The translations under genes and the position numbers were made by a program. DNA of 64,000 nt. Source: CAWGLW01 sp963823525 (GTDB lineage Bacteria; Pseudomonadota; Gammaproteobacteria; Steroidobacterales; Steroidobacteraceae). The notes below the pieces were generated by a model. It was not told the origin of the DNA. It was given only the letters and a program-made list of their open reading frames with translations, and did no database searches. Below are positions 9,226-17,623 of the stretch, one piece after another. The stretch spans positions 1,240,001 to 1,304,000 of the forward strand of contig CAWGLW010000006.1 of NCBI GenBank assembly GCA_963823525.1, read 5' to 3'. The first letter of the stretch is position 1; every line of letters begins with the position of its first letter.

Positions 9226-9251
9226 TCAGGGGGTGCTTTCGCACCCCCTGA
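9226..9251. terminator. Bidirectional terminator hairpin
   Basis: A perfect 11-pair stem, TCAGGGGGTGC / GCACCCCCTGA, closed by a four-base loop (TTTC). It sits between the convergent ends of the DUF3667 gene (9205) and the LysM gene (9261). There is no strong T-run on either side, but position and stem strength support termination. Confidence 0.7.
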
Positions 9252-9260
9252 CGACATGGA

Positions 9261-9725
9261 TCAGGCGCGTGGAATGGCGATCTTCTGCCCGGGGTAGATC
9301 TTGTCGGGATCGAGGATGATTTCCTTGTTGGCCTCGAACAGGTCGGTCCACTTGCCGGCGTCCCCGTAGAAATTCTTGGCGATCTTGGAAAGTGAATCAC
9401 CGGACTTGATGACGTAGTACTCGTCCTCGACCTCTGCGGGCGCAGCCGCTACGGCTGGGCGCGTGGGATCAACGTATGGCCGCAGGTCCGTCGCATAAAC
9501 GTCTTTGACTCCCTCGATGTTGCCGGCCATCAGCACGCATTTCTGGAACGCCTGCTTGTTGATGCAGTCCCCGCTGAGCGAGACGATCCCGTCCTCGTAA
9601 GTCACGCCAAGATTTGTCACGCCCGGATTGTTGGCCAGGATGTGCTGCTGAATTTTCTCCGCCGCATCGGCGTCCGTGTTGAATATCTTGTTGCCGATGT
9701 CTTTTACAAATCCGAACAATCCCAT
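9261..9725 (-). CDS. lysM: BON-LysM domain protein (Kbp/YgaU type)
   Basis: Small protein of 154 residues with the same build as E. coli Kbp/YgaU (149 residues). The N-terminal MGLFGFVKDIGNKIF helix leads into a BON domain (about 20-85) with VTYEDGIVSLSGD and GVKDVYATDL, and a C-terminal LysM domain (about 104-152) with YVIKSGDSLSKIAKNFYGD and IYPGQKIAIP. Kbp is a cytoplasmic potassium-binding stress protein in E. coli; many annotations call the family peptidoglycan-binding. No signal peptide is present here, which fits the Kbp view. It lies 111 bp downstream of sodB on the same strand; a seven-pair hairpin ATCCCCG/CGGGGAT (9751-9767) lies between them. An AAGGAG ribosome-binding site precedes the ATG. 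Confidence 0.88.
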   Translation of the reverse strand: MGLFGFVKDIGNKIFNTDADAAEKIQQHILANNPGVTNLGVTYEDGIVSLSGDCINKQAFQKCVLMAGNIEGVKDVYATDLRPYVDPTRPAVAAAPAEVEDEYYVIKSGDSLSKIAKNFYGDAGKWTDLFEANKEIILDPDKIYPGQKIAIPRA

Positions 9726-9836
9726 GATTTGATTCTCCTTACTGCTGTTGATCCCCGTATCGGGGATGATGTTCGTTCGTCTTCAGTCAGCGTCGCGTTC
9801 CGCGCCGCCCAGCCTGTCAAACCCGACGGCCGCGAA

Positions 9837-10445
9837 TCACCCCGCCCTTGCCAGATTGGCGTTGGCGAAGTCCCAGTTGAGCAGATTGTCGATGACCGCG
9901 GCGACAAAATCCGGCCGGCGGTTCTGATAGTCGAGATAGTAGGCATGTTCCCAGACGTCGATCGTCAACAGCGGTGTTGCGCTGCCGGTGAGGGGTGTCT
10001 CGGCATTCGGCGTCTTCACCAGTTTGACAGCACCTTTCTCCGCCACCAGCCAGGCCCATCCGCTGCCGAACTGGGTCACAGCAGCGGCGGTGAATTCTTT
10101 CTTGAAATTCTCGTAGCTGCCAAACGCCGTGTCGATCGCACCGGCAATCGCGCCGCTCGGCGCGCCACCGCCCTTCGGCTTCATGCTGTTCCAGAAAAAC
10201 GTGTGATTCCAGATCTGGGCCGCGTTGTTGAACAACCCGGCCTTGTCGGCCTTGCCGACAGTCGCCTTAATGACACCCTCAAGCGGCGTCTCCGCCAGTT
10301 CCGTGCCGGCGACCAGCTTGTTCAGATTGGTGACGTAGGCGTTGTGATGCTTGCCGTAATGAAACGACATCGTCTTCGCCGAAATGACGGGATCGAGCGC
10401 GTCCTCGGGGTACGGCAAAGGAGGCAGTTCGATGTGATGGGACAT
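9837..10445 (-). CDS. sodB: Superoxide dismutase, iron type
   Basis: Cytoplasmic enzyme that dismutates superoxide, 202 residues. Metal ligands are His29 (MSFHYGKHH), His81 (IWNHTFFW), Asp163 and His167 (TIDVWEHAYY). The active-site glutamine sits in the N-terminal half (FNNAAQIWNH, Gln77), which marks the iron type; manganese enzymes carry it in the C-terminal half. The start ATG is preceded by GAGGAGAC (AGGAG read on the minus strand). It is divergent from dinB across 148 bp. No Fur-like box was recognised in that gap. Confidence 0.97.
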   Translation of the reverse strand: MSHHIELPPLPYPEDALDPVISAKTMSFHYGKHHNAYVTNLNKLVAGTELAETPLEGVIKATVGKADKAGLFNNAAQIWNHTFFWNSMKPKGGGAPSGAIAGAIDTAFGSYENFKKEFTAAAVTQFGSGWAWLVAEKGAVKLVKTPNAETPLTGSATPLLTIDVWEHAYYLDYQNRRPDFVAAVIDNLLNWDFANANLARAG

Positions 10446-10593
10446 GGTGAGGTCTCCTCAGGTTGATCGGCGGCACGCGGCGCCACGGGGAAATGACAAT
10501 TATTCGCCCCTTTGCGGCCTGACTCAAACTTCACAGGCCGGCAGCTTCGCTGCCAGCGGCGCAGCCTTGGTTCAGCGGGGGTATTCTTCGACG

Positions 10594-11799
10594 ATGCTCA
10601 CGCGGGCCATTCTGCATGTCGACATGGACGCATTCTACGCTTCCGTGGAGCAACGCGACCATCCGGAACTCCGCGGCCGGCCGGTGCTGGTCGGCGGCCA
10701 GGGTGGGCGCGGCGTCGTTGCAGCGGCCAGCTACGAGGCCCGCCGTTTTGGTGTTCGATCCGCCATGCCCGTACGCGAGGCGATTCGGCGCTGCCCGGAT
10801 GCGGTCTGCGTAAGCCCGCGGATGGGCCGGTACCGGGACGTCTCCCGGGAAATTTTCGCAATCTTTGACGAGTTTACTCCACTGGTTGAGGGCCTCTCGC
10901 TGGACGAGGCGTTCCTTGACGTGACTGCCAGTCGCGCGGTGCTGGGTGATGAGCGAAGCATCGCGGTCCGGATCAAGCAGGAGATACGGTCCCGGACAGG
11001 TCTGACCGCATCGGTTGGGGTTGCCCCCAACAAGCTCGTCGCGAAGATCGCATCGGACCTGGAGAAGCCCGATGGACTCGTCGTGGTCGACACCGCGAAC
11101 ATACGGGCCCTGCTCGACCCGCTGCCGGTTCGAAGACTGTTCGGGCTGGGTCCAAAGACGGCCGCTCGAGTCGAGGCCCTGGGCATCACGACGCTCGGTC
11201 AACTGCGTCTTACGCCCGTGGCGAAGTTAAGACCTGTTTTCGGCCGCTACGCGGAACGCATCCGCCAGCGCGCTGCCGGGCTGGACGACCGAGCGGTCAT
11301 TGCACACAGCGACGAAAAGCAGATCAGCGCGGAGGAGACTTTCGACGTCGATATCAGCGCGGCGGCAGAATTGCACAGTGTCCTGCAGCGGCTCACCGAC
11401 AAAGTCTGTGCCCGGCTGAGGAACCGCGACCTGTTTGCCGGCTGCGTTGCCGTGAAAATTCGCCGCGGGGACTTCAAAACCTACATGCGTCAGCACCATT
11501 TCCAACCGCCGAGCCAGGAGACGCGGCTGATCGCCGGTCTCGCGCGAGAGTTGCTCCAGCAATGGCTCGAGTCTCAACCCTCTGCAGCGCTGCGCCTGCT
11601 GGGCATCGGCGTCAGCGAACTGCAGCCGTGCCGCCAGCGTGACCTGTTTTCGACTGAGGTCCCGCCCGGTCCGCGGGCACTCGATGACACGCTGGACCGT
11701 ATTCACGGCAAGTTCGGCGAAGCTGCACTGACCCGCGGCAGCGCCCTGCCGCGGACCCGCCCGCCGAGCCTGCGGGCCAGGAAAGGTCCTTTCAACTAG
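10594..11799 (+). CDS. dinB: DNA polymerase IV (Y-family)
   Basis: Error-prone translesion polymerase, 401 residues from the ATG at 10594. An upstream GTG at 10444 would add 50 residues of non-homologous sequence and is rejected. Catalytic carboxylates are Asp10 (HVDMDAFYASVE), Asp104 and Glu105 (SLDEAFLDV); the steric-gate residue is Tyr15. The thumb helix-hairpin-helix (LFGLGPKTAARVEALGI) and the little-finger domain are intact. Near the C-terminus QRDLF fits the beta-clamp-binding consensus, followed by a short basic tail. No LexA-type CTG-N10-CAG box is visible upstream, so SOS control is not supported by what can be seen. Confidence 0.95.
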   Translation: MLTRAILHVDMDAFYASVEQRDHPELRGRPVLVGGQGGRGVVAAASYEARRFGVRSAMPVREAIRRCPDAVCVSPRMGRYRDVSREIFAIFDEFTPLVEGLSLDEAFLDVTASRAVLGDERSIAVRIKQEIRSRTGLTASVGVAPNKLVAKIASDLEKPDGLVVVDTANIRALLDPLPVRRLFGLGPKTAARVEALGITTLGQLRLTPVAKLRPVFGRYAERIRQRAAGLDDRAVIAHSDEKQISAEETFDVDISAAAELHSVLQRLTDKVCARLRNRDLFAGCVAVKIRRGDFKTYMRQHHFQPPSQETRLIAGLARELLQQWLESQPSAALRLLGIGVSELQPCRQRDLFSTEVPPGPRALDDTLDRIHGKFGEAALTRGSALPRTRPPSLRARKGPFN

Positions 11800-11822
11800 A
11801 TGCAGATGCCCCCGTGCGGCTT

Positions 11823-13250
11823 CTACGGGTTCTGGCAGGCAGCGATTTCATCGTCGCTCAGACCGAGGTCCCGCGCAGCCGCGGCCAGGTCCCCGGCCGT
11901 CGCGTTGGCGGAATAGACATCGCCGACCGCTTTAGCCACATCGGCATTGCCGAGCATGGAGGCTGCGCGACCGACCGCGCTCAGCATCCGTCCCATGCCA
12001 CGTTGCTTCTTTTGCGCGGCTTGAGCCTGCTGAACTTTTTCCTGCAAACATGCCTGCTGAGCGGCCTTCAAGGCATCGGTCTCCTGCACCGGTTGTACCG
12101 GCGGCGCAGTCGCCGGCACCGCCGCGGTCGCGCCCACGACCGCCCCAGCGCCCGAAGGGGCCGCCTGATTTGCTGCCCCTGGACCACAGGGTATCTCGGA
12201 GTTACCGGCGGCAGCCTGACGGCCAGGATTGACAGTAATCTGGTGGACCTCCGTGACCGTCTCGAATCCGCCGCCCGAGCCCATTTGCTTCATCATCGCC
12301 ATCTGCGGGCCCATCTGATTCATTACCATCTGTCGCTGAGCTGGCGGCATTTGCTGTAACTGCTGTTCCATCTCGGCCATCTTCTGCTGAGCCTCCGCCA
12401 TTTGGGCCTGCTGTTCGGCATCCATCACACCGGACATTCGCATGACCTGACGGTAAGGCTCATACATCCGGCTGCCACTGACCGTGCGGTAGTCGCTATC
12501 GAATTTCTCGATTGTGATCGGCCGGGACTCGCCACCGGACTTCGCAATACCGTCGATTTTTGTCCTCAGCGGCACGTATTCCTGTGCGTCGATCCACATG
12601 TTGACCGTCTGCAAGGTAAATTCCTGCCCGTCGGCAGTCTGCGTTCGTTTCAGGTCGTCTGCGACCAGATGGTAGGCGCTGCGGCCATCAACCGTCTCCT
12701 GGCCAACCAGTCGGGCACGCCGGGCGAAATCCGCCATGTCATTCGCCGCACTGCGCGCGTCGGCGCTGCCATCGCTCATGTTGCGCTGACCCTCGGCCGC
12801 TGAGCGCGCGAAATCCGCCATACCGCCCATCATCACGCGTGAATCCATGGTCGCCCAGGGGTCCGAGCCCGTCGCCTTGAGCAACCCCGGCGGCAGACCT
12901 GCCTGCTGCATACCTTTCTCGACCTCACGCGCATGCCCCTCGCCAAGCATTTCAGCGCCCTGCGCGTAGGCATCGAGAAAGTCCGCGCACTGACTCGAAC
13001 CGCCGGACTGCCAGACCGGGCGGAATGCCGGGTAGACCTTACCATCGGGGTCCTTCACCTCGATTCGCTCATAACCCAGCGCCACGCGATTGCCCATCAG
13101 TGACTGCTCGACGACGTAGGCATCGACGCCCTGCCATCGGTCAATCTGCTTGTCACCGACCTTGCGTAGAATGGATTGTGCGTCTTCCGCCAGAACGCTC
13201 GCAGGCAGCGCGGCAGACAACAGCAGCACCGAGCACATGATGCTTCGCAT
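11823..13250 (-). CDS. Exported Met/Gln-rich protein of unknown function
   Basis: Secreted protein of 475 residues with a clean signal peptide (MRSIMCSVLLLSAALPASVLA, cleavage likely before EDAQS). The start was chosen at the ATG at 13250, which follows a GGGGGGAAGA ribosome-binding site; the frame stays open 53 codons further upstream without homology-like sequence. Residues 25-320 alternate beta-like and charged stretches (KDPDGKVYPAFRP, YHLVADDLK, VNMWIDAQEYVPLRTK), recalling LolA/outer-membrane lipoprotein-carrier folds. Then comes a segment rich in Met and Gln (QMAEAQQKMAEMEQQLQQM, MVMNQMGPQMAMMKQMG), a cysteine-bearing tail with Ala/Pro linker, and a second amphipathic region ending in DDEIAACQNP. 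It is divergent from gspA. I do not recognise a family. Confidence 0.8.
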   Translation of the reverse strand: MRSIMCSVLLLSAALPASVLAEDAQSILRKVGDKQIDRWQGVDAYVVEQSLMGNRVALGYERIEVKDPDGKVYPAFRPVWQSGGSSQCADFLDAYAQGAEMLGEGHAREVEKGMQQAGLPPGLLKATGSDPWATMDSRVMMGGMADFARSAAEGQRNMSDGSADARSAANDMADFARRARLVGQETVDGRSAYHLVADDLKRTQTADGQEFTLQTVNMWIDAQEYVPLRTKIDGIAKSGGESRPITIEKFDSDYRTVSGSRMYEPYRQVMRMSGVMDAEQQAQMAEAQQKMAEMEQQLQQMPPAQRQMVMNQMGPQMAMMKQMGSGGGFETVTEVHQITVNPGRQAAAGNSEIPCGPGAANQAAPSGAGAVVGATAAVPATAPPVQPVQETDALKAAQQACLQEKVQQAQAAQKKQRGMGRMLSAVGRAASMLGNADVAKAVGDVYSANATAGDLAAAARDLGLSDDEIAACQNP

Positions 13251-13549
13251 GATTCTTCCCCCCGGCGCCCGACATTGCCGTGCCGCATCGGACGGCCATT
13301 TCTGGTTTGTTTTGACCGTTACAGAGTAGCCAGATTCGCCTGATTCACTTTGCCAAACCCGCGTTGTCCGGCACTGACTCGGCCGATGCACCAGGCGAAC
13401 GTAGCGCAAATACCATACTCGCCACTGCCAGGCTGGACAATGCTCGCAGCGGAGTCCTCACTGCACGCCGCGTCGCTGCGCTTTGCACGGCACGTCAGGA
13501 GCAGGCATCATTGCTGGCCCGGCCCCAGGCTGGATCAGCTAAGTTCCTA
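13251..13549. other. Divergent intergenic region upstream of gspA
   Basis: About 300 bp between the minus-strand exported protein and gspA. Presumably it holds both promoters. A TTGACC at about 13313 is seen with no good -10 at the right distance. Frames that cross it extend gspA upstream but look unlike protein. Confidence 0.3.
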
Positions 13550-15208
13550 ATGTATACGAGCTTTTTCGGTCTCAGCGAGAAACCTTTCGCGATCACGCCC
13601 GATCCGCGCTACCTCTATTTGAGCGAGCGGCATGCGGAAGCGCTGGCGCACCTGATGTACGGCATCAACGAGGCCGGCGGGTTCATCCAGCTGACCGGCG
13701 AAGTCGGCACCGGCAAGACCACCATCATCCGCAGCCTGCTCGAGCAGTTGCCGGGGCATGCCGACGTCGCGCTGATCCTCAACCCGCGCATCACGCCTGC
13801 GGAGTTCCTGCTGACGATCTGCGAAGAGTTGCATGTAACGGTCCCGGTAGCGGACCGGGGCAGCACCAAGGTGCTGATGGATGTTCTCGGACGTCACCTG
13901 CTCGATATGCACGCCCAGGGCCGGCGCGTCGTGCTGATTGTCGATGAGGCGCAGAACCTGAGCGCGGAGACGCTGGAGCAGGTCCGCTTGCTGACCAATC
14001 TTGAAACAGCGACGACAAAACTGCTGCAGATCATCCTGATTGGCCAGCCCGAATTGCGCGACCTGCTGGGCAGGCCCGAACTGCGCCAGCTCGCCCAGCG
14101 CATCACCGGTCGATACCACCTGCATCCGCTCTCGAGGAACGAGAGTGCCGGTTACATCAAGCACCGGATGCGAGTCGCCGGCGCGACGGCCGAGGCTTTT
14201 GCGCCAAATGCGTTGCGCGAGGCGCATCGGCTGAGCGATGGCGTCCCCCGGGTCATCAACGTCATCTGCGACCGCGCCCTGCTCGGCGCATTCACGCGGG
14301 AGGATCACCGCGTCGGTGGCGCACTGATCCGGCAGGCCGCTTCGGAAGTTTACGGTCGTCCAGTGCCGGCTCCGTGGCTCAAGTGGGTGACCGCCGCTTC
14401 GATCGCGGCCGCGCTGGCACTGATCGGATTCGGGCTCTGGTCAACGTTTGCCGGGCGCGGCGATGCCCCCCCGGTCGAGGTCGCCGCGGCGGCTGCCTCG
14501 GAGGAATTGCCGACAGAAGACCCGCCGGCCTTAACGCCTGACGCGCCGTCCGTGTCCGAGCAGGGCGCCGAAACACCTTCACTCGATCAGCTGTTGATCC
14601 AGCACGCAAACTCGACGACGACCGAAGCGGCGCTCGGGCGCCTGTTCGCACGCTGGGGCGTGAATTACGATCCGTCACAGGGCAGGGGATGCACCCAGGC
14701 GGCTCAGCAGGGTCTGGAATGTCTTTTCCAGAAAGGATCCTGGGCGCAACTTCGCACGCTCAATCGACCGGCCATACTCACCCTGACCGACGACGTGGGA
14801 AGCGCACACCAGGTTGTGCTGACAGGGCTCACGGATGAGGACGCCACGATCGACCTTGGGGGAGATTTGCACACCGTACCGATCATTTCACTCTCGCGTT
14901 ACTGGTTTGGAGACTTCCTTCTGCTTTGGCGGCCGCCGCTTGCCGTAGTCAAGTCGCTGGCCCCGGGCATGCGCGGCGAAGACGTGCGCTGGCTGCGCGA
15001 GAGCATGCGGGTGGCGCAGGACCTGCCCACCGAGGCTAGACCCAGTGACGTTTATGACTCGGACCTCACTCGACTCGTCCAGGATTTCCAGCGCGAGCAC
15101 CGGCTGGCCGTCGACGGCGTTGCCGGAGTACAGACCCAGATCGTCCTCGACACAGTTCTTGAGGTCACTGCATCGCCGACCATCGTCACTCGAGCCGCGG
15201 GGGGCTGA
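13550..15208 (+). CDS. gspA: GspA/ExeA-type AAA ATPase with peptidoglycan-binding domain
   Basis: Type II secretion assembly ATPase, 552 residues. In Aeromonas, ExeA with ExeB places the secretin in the peptidoglycan layer. The N-terminal MYTSFFGLSEKPFAITPDPRY is the family hallmark. The ATPase domain has Walker A GEVGTGKTT (residues 51-58) and Walker B VVLIVDEAQNLS. A single span near residue 283-303 (WVTAASIAAALALIGFGLW) leads into an acidic Pro linker, a periplasmic peptidase-C39-like fold (RGCTQAAQQGLECLFQKGSW...), and a C-terminal peptidoglycan-binding helix bundle (GMRGEDVRWLRESM...VDGVAGVQTQIVLDTVL). The start is set by homology; there is no clear Shine-Dalgarno. Five bases separate it from gspB. 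Other gsp genes are not in the window. Confidence 0.92.
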   Translation: MYTSFFGLSEKPFAITPDPRYLYLSERHAEALAHLMYGINEAGGFIQLTGEVGTGKTTIIRSLLEQLPGHADVALILNPRITPAEFLLTICEELHVTVPVADRGSTKVLMDVLGRHLLDMHAQGRRVVLIVDEAQNLSAETLEQVRLLTNLETATTKLLQIILIGQPELRDLLGRPELRQLAQRITGRYHLHPLSRNESAGYIKHRMRVAGATAEAFAPNALREAHRLSDGVPRVINVICDRALLGAFTREDHRVGGALIRQAASEVYGRPVPAPWLKWVTAASIAAALALIGFGLWSTFAGRGDAPPVEVAAAAASEELPTEDPPALTPDAPSVSEQGAETPSLDQLLIQHANSTTTEAALGRLFARWGVNYDPSQGRGCTQAAQQGLECLFQKGSWAQLRTLNRPAILTLTDDVGSAHQVVLTGLTDEDATIDLGGDLHTVPIISLSRYWFGDFLLLWRPPLAVVKSLAPGMRGEDVRWLRESMRVAQDLPTEARPSDVYDSDLTRLVQDFQREHRLAVDGVAGVQTQIVLDTVLEVTASPTIVTRAAGG

Positions 15209-15213
15209 GCCCG

Positions 15214-15963
15214 ATGTCGTTCATCCTCGATGCACTTCGCAAATCCGAGCACGAGCGGCAGAAGCAGGTGGGTCCGGCCCTGGCAGAGGTTCCAGCAGCG
15301 GCCGCAAGGCCTTCGGGCAACGCCTGGGCAACCGGAGCAATCATCCTGCTGCTGGTCAATCTGCTGGTCATCGGCGCCATGCTGCTGCGAAAACCGGACG
15401 CCCCGGAGGCGACCGCTCAAAAGCCGGCTGCAACGCCCGCCGGCGCTCGCCCAGACGAGGAGGCAGACCCCGTACCGGCTCGCGGCGCTTCCCGCGCACC
15501 ACCGCCTCCACAGTTGCGGCCGGCGGCAAAGGCAGCGGTTCCTCGACCGACACGAAACTCGCTCAGGGACGAAGTCGCCCCACCCGAGCCTTCATTGGCC
15601 GTGCCCCAGGGGGCCAGCGAGCCGCCCTCAGGGCCGGCCGCCGTTACACGCGCGAGCGGGCCGGGCACGGTGACCTATCAGTCCCTGGAAGATATCGATC
15701 CCGTCCATGCCAGCGGCAACACGGCCTCGGCCGATGAAGGTCTGCCTAAGCTCGATGAGATGCCGGCGCAGGGCGGGCTGCCGGACCTGCAACTGCAGTT
15801 ACACGTCTACTCGAACAAGCCGCAGGATCGGTTCGTCTTCATCAATGGCCAGAAGTACCGCGACGGAGATACGCTGAAAGAGGGGCCGCTGGTCGAGCAG
15901 ATCACCAGCGAAGGCGTGGTCCTGAGCAGCAACGGACACCGGTTCGTGCTCTCACGCGACTGA
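15214..15963 (+). CDS. gspB: Type II secretion assembly factor GspB
   Basis: Partner of GspA, 249 residues, anchored in the inner membrane. It opens with the family signature SFILDALRKSEHERQKQ. A single span at about residues 44-64 (WATGAIILLLVNLLVIGAML) is followed by a 110-residue Pro/Ala-rich periplasmic linker. The C-terminal GspB domain has LPDLQLQLHVYSNKPQDRF, VFINGQKYRDGDTL and GVVLSSNGHRFVLSRD. It begins five bases after gspA and is surely co-transcribed. A strong hairpin follows immediately after the stop. Confidence 0.92.
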   Translation: MSFILDALRKSEHERQKQVGPALAEVPAAAARPSGNAWATGAIILLLVNLLVIGAMLLRKPDAPEATAQKPAATPAGARPDEEADPVPARGASRAPPPPQLRPAAKAAVPRPTRNSLRDEVAPPEPSLAVPQGASEPPSGPAAVTRASGPGTVTYQSLEDIDPVHASGNTASADEGLPKLDEMPAQGGLPDLQLQLHVYSNKPQDRFVFINGQKYRDGDTLKEGPLVEQITSEGVVLSSNGHRFVLSRD

Positions 15964-15965
15964 TT

Positions 15966-16000
15966 GCACCGTTCCACACTGGAACGGTGCGCCGACTTTT
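15966..16000 (+). terminator. Intrinsic terminator after gspB
   Basis: An 11-pair perfect stem GCACCGTTCCA / TGGAACGGTGC (15966-15976 and 15980-15990) with a three-base loop lies two bases after the gspB stop. A short T-run (ACTTTT) follows six bases later. It also separates gspB from the convergent rhodanese gene. Confidence 0.7.
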
Positions 16001-16018
16001 CCGGCGCAAAGGGCTCGA

Positions 16019-16483
16019 TCAGTGTGGAGCACAGGCCGTCGCAGCGGCCGTCGCTTGGCTTTTCAACGCCGCGATACAGGCAGCCGGATCGGCCGGCGTC
16101 TCGAGTATGCGCTGGTTTTTTTCCCAGGCATTCATGTCGCCATCGAGGTGCAGCAGGCGTGTGTAGCCATTTTCGGCCAGTGTTTCAGCAGCGATCTGTG
16201 CCCTGCGCCCGCTGCGGCAATAGAGCACGACATCCTTGTCGCGCGGGATCTCGGCCAGACGCTCGGCAACCTGATCGTATGGCACATTGATCGCGCCCGG
16301 GACGTGCCCGGTTGAATACTCTTCCGGGCTGCGCGTATCGAGAACGAACAACTGTGCGTCAGAAGCCTGCTGCCGTTCCACAAGGGCCTGCTGGGAAACC
16401 AACGGCAATTCAGTCTCCGCGGCAGCGACCGCCGAGGCGATGGCAACGCCGAAAGCGAAAAACAAACGGATCCAGGTCTTCAT
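16019..16483 (-). CDS. Exported single-domain rhodanese
   Basis: Periplasmic sulfurtransferase-like protein, 154 residues. A signal peptide (MKTWIRLFFAFGVAIASAVAAA) precedes one rhodanese domain with LFVLDTRSPEEYSTGHVPGA and the active-site loop VVLYCRSGRRA, nucleophile Cys89. The C-terminal 30 residues include a further pair of cysteines (PAACIAAL and AATACAPH), which could form a disulfide. Substrate unknown. It converges on gspB and is preceded on the same strand, 118 bp away, by the RidA gene. Confidence 0.88.
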   Translation of the reverse strand: MKTWIRLFFAFGVAIASAVAAAETELPLVSQQALVERQQASDAQLFVLDTRSPEEYSTGHVPGAINVPYDQVAERLAEIPRDKDVVLYCRSGRRAQIAAETLAENGYTRLLHLDGDMNAWEKNQRILETPADPAACIAALKSQATAAATACAPH

Positions 16484-16601
16484 GATCGTTTCCTCGTGAC
16501 TGAATCAATATCCAGCCTGTTTCGGGCAGCGCAGCTTACACCTGCACCGACGGGTCGCCCGGCGGTTCATCGACTGGTTCAATGACGCCGGGCGTCTCCG
16601 G

Positions 16602-16994
16602 TCAGTCTGCAATACAGGCGTCAGCCTCTATTTCAACGAGCATCTCTTCATCGATCAGGGCACTGACCTCCACCAGGGTCGAGGCCGGCCTGATCTCGGC
16701 AAACACTTCGGCATGCGCACGACCGACCGCCTCCCAGTCATCGATATTGCGCACAAAGATGCGTGTCCGTACGACATCCTGCAGTGAGGCCCCGACGGCG
16801 TGCAACGCCGCCGCAAGGTTTTTCAGAATCTGGCGGGTCTGCAGGTAAGCATCTCCGGGGCCCACGAGCTGACCGTCAGCCCCGAGCGCCGTGGTTCCCG
16901 CCACCCAGACAAGAGAGCCCGTGCGCACGGCACGCGAATACCCGAACACGGCCTCCCAGGGCGCCCCCGACGAAATCCTCTGCTGATGCACCAT
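16602..16994 (-). CDS. RidA/YjgF/YER057c family protein
   Basis: Cytosolic protein of 130 residues related to RidA enamine/imine deaminases. Visible family features are VWVAGTTALGADGQLVG near residue 30 and DVVRTRIFVRNIDDW, which carries the conserved arginine that binds the carboxylate, then STLVEVSALIDEEMLVEIEADA at the end. It belongs to a divergent RidA subgroup rather than archetypal RidA. The start is set at the ATG at 16994, preceded by GGAGGGT; the GTG at 17015 would overlap the upstream GNAT gene. GNAT and RidA are tandem and probably co-transcribed. Confidence 0.87.
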   Translation of the reverse strand: MVHQQRISSGAPWEAVFGYSRAVRTGSLVWVAGTTALGADGQLVGPGDAYLQTRQILKNLAAALHAVGASLQDVVRTRIFVRNIDDWEAVGRAHAEVFAEIRPASTLVEVSALIDEEMLVEIEADACIAD

Positions 16995-17011
16995 GGCGCT
17001 ACCCTCCGGGA

Positions 17012-17527
17012 TCACTTGACTGGCCGGCCGGCGCCCAATCCCGCGAGGGGCTCACCTTCGAGCCGAAACACGGTCCAGTCGTTCATCGGCAGGGCGCCCA
17101 GTTTCCGGTAGAAATCGATTGCTGGCTTATTCCAGTTCAGAACGGCCCACTCGAACCGGGCGCAACCGCGATCCGCAGCGATGCCGGCCAGGTGACGCAG
17201 GAGTTGCTTCCCGTAGCCCTGCCCTCGGTGTTCCTTACGCACAAATAGATCTTCGAGATACAGGCCCGGCCGGCCGGCAAACGTCGAGTAATTGTGGAAG
17301 AAGAGGGCGAAGCCAACGGTCTGCCCGCCCACCCTGGCGAGCACGGCCTCAGCGTAGCAGTGACGGCCGAAGAGATGCTCGCGCAGCTCCGACGGCTGGA
17401 TCCTGACCTGGTCGGCCAATCGCTCGTACTCGGCCAGTTCCCGGATCAGGGTGACGATTTCCTCGACATCGTCGGGTTGCGCCGGGTCAATATGCAGCCT
17501 GGCCGTGATCTCTGAAAGCCTGCTCAT
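17012..17527 (-). CDS. GNAT N-acetyltransferase, SSAT/thialysine acetyltransferase-like
   Basis: Acetyl-CoA-dependent N-acetyltransferase of 171 residues. The pattern resembles the diamine/spermidine or thialysine acetyltransferase branch: EIVTLIRELAEYERL near residue 23, YLEDLFVRKEHRGQGYGKQLL (acetyl-CoA-binding Q/RxxGxG/A as RGQGYG), and ARFEWAVLNWNKPAIDFYRKLGA. The C-terminus MNDWTVFRLEGEPL is also typical. Actual amine substrate is unknown. It is divergent from a LysR regulator across a 96-bp AT-rich gap, the classic arrangement for LysR control of the target. Confidence 0.88.
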   Translation of the reverse strand: MSRLSEITARLHIDPAQPDDVEEIVTLIRELAEYERLADQVRIQPSELREHLFGRHCYAEAVLARVGGQTVGFALFFHNYSTFAGRPGLYLEDLFVRKEHRGQGYGKQLLRHLAGIAADRGCARFEWAVLNWNKPAIDFYRKLGALPMNDWTVFRLEGEPLAGLGAGRPVK

Positions 17528-17623
17528 TCTTTTATCTTCTCTAGATAATAAAAATTAAAGTCCATTGCTCTCATATCGTTGTAATTGTACTGTTAACCAA
17601 TATTTCACCAAGGATCATGCGCG
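17528..17623. promoter_or_regulatory. AT-rich divergent promoter region GNAT / LysR
   Basis: A 96-bp gap between two divergent genes, markedly more AT-rich than its surroundings. It holds a TATTAT-like -10 facing the GNAT gene and a TTGTAA...TATTTC pair facing the LysR gene. A LysR-type T-N11-A site is likely here but cannot be singled out by eye. Confidence 0.45.

Noticed and set aside
10444..10593. Upstream extension of dinB from GTG 10444
   Set aside because: The 50 extra residues lie over the sodB start and promoter and resemble no Y-family N-terminus; the MLTRAILHVDMDAF start is standard.
10446..10593. Possible LexA box upstream of dinB (CTG...CAG)
   Set aside because: CTGACTCAAACTTCACAG has 12 bases between CTG and CAG rather than 10, and lacks the AT-rich core.
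13364..13549. Upstream extension of gspA
   Set aside because: The extra 62 residues are not related to the family, which begins MYTSFFGL.
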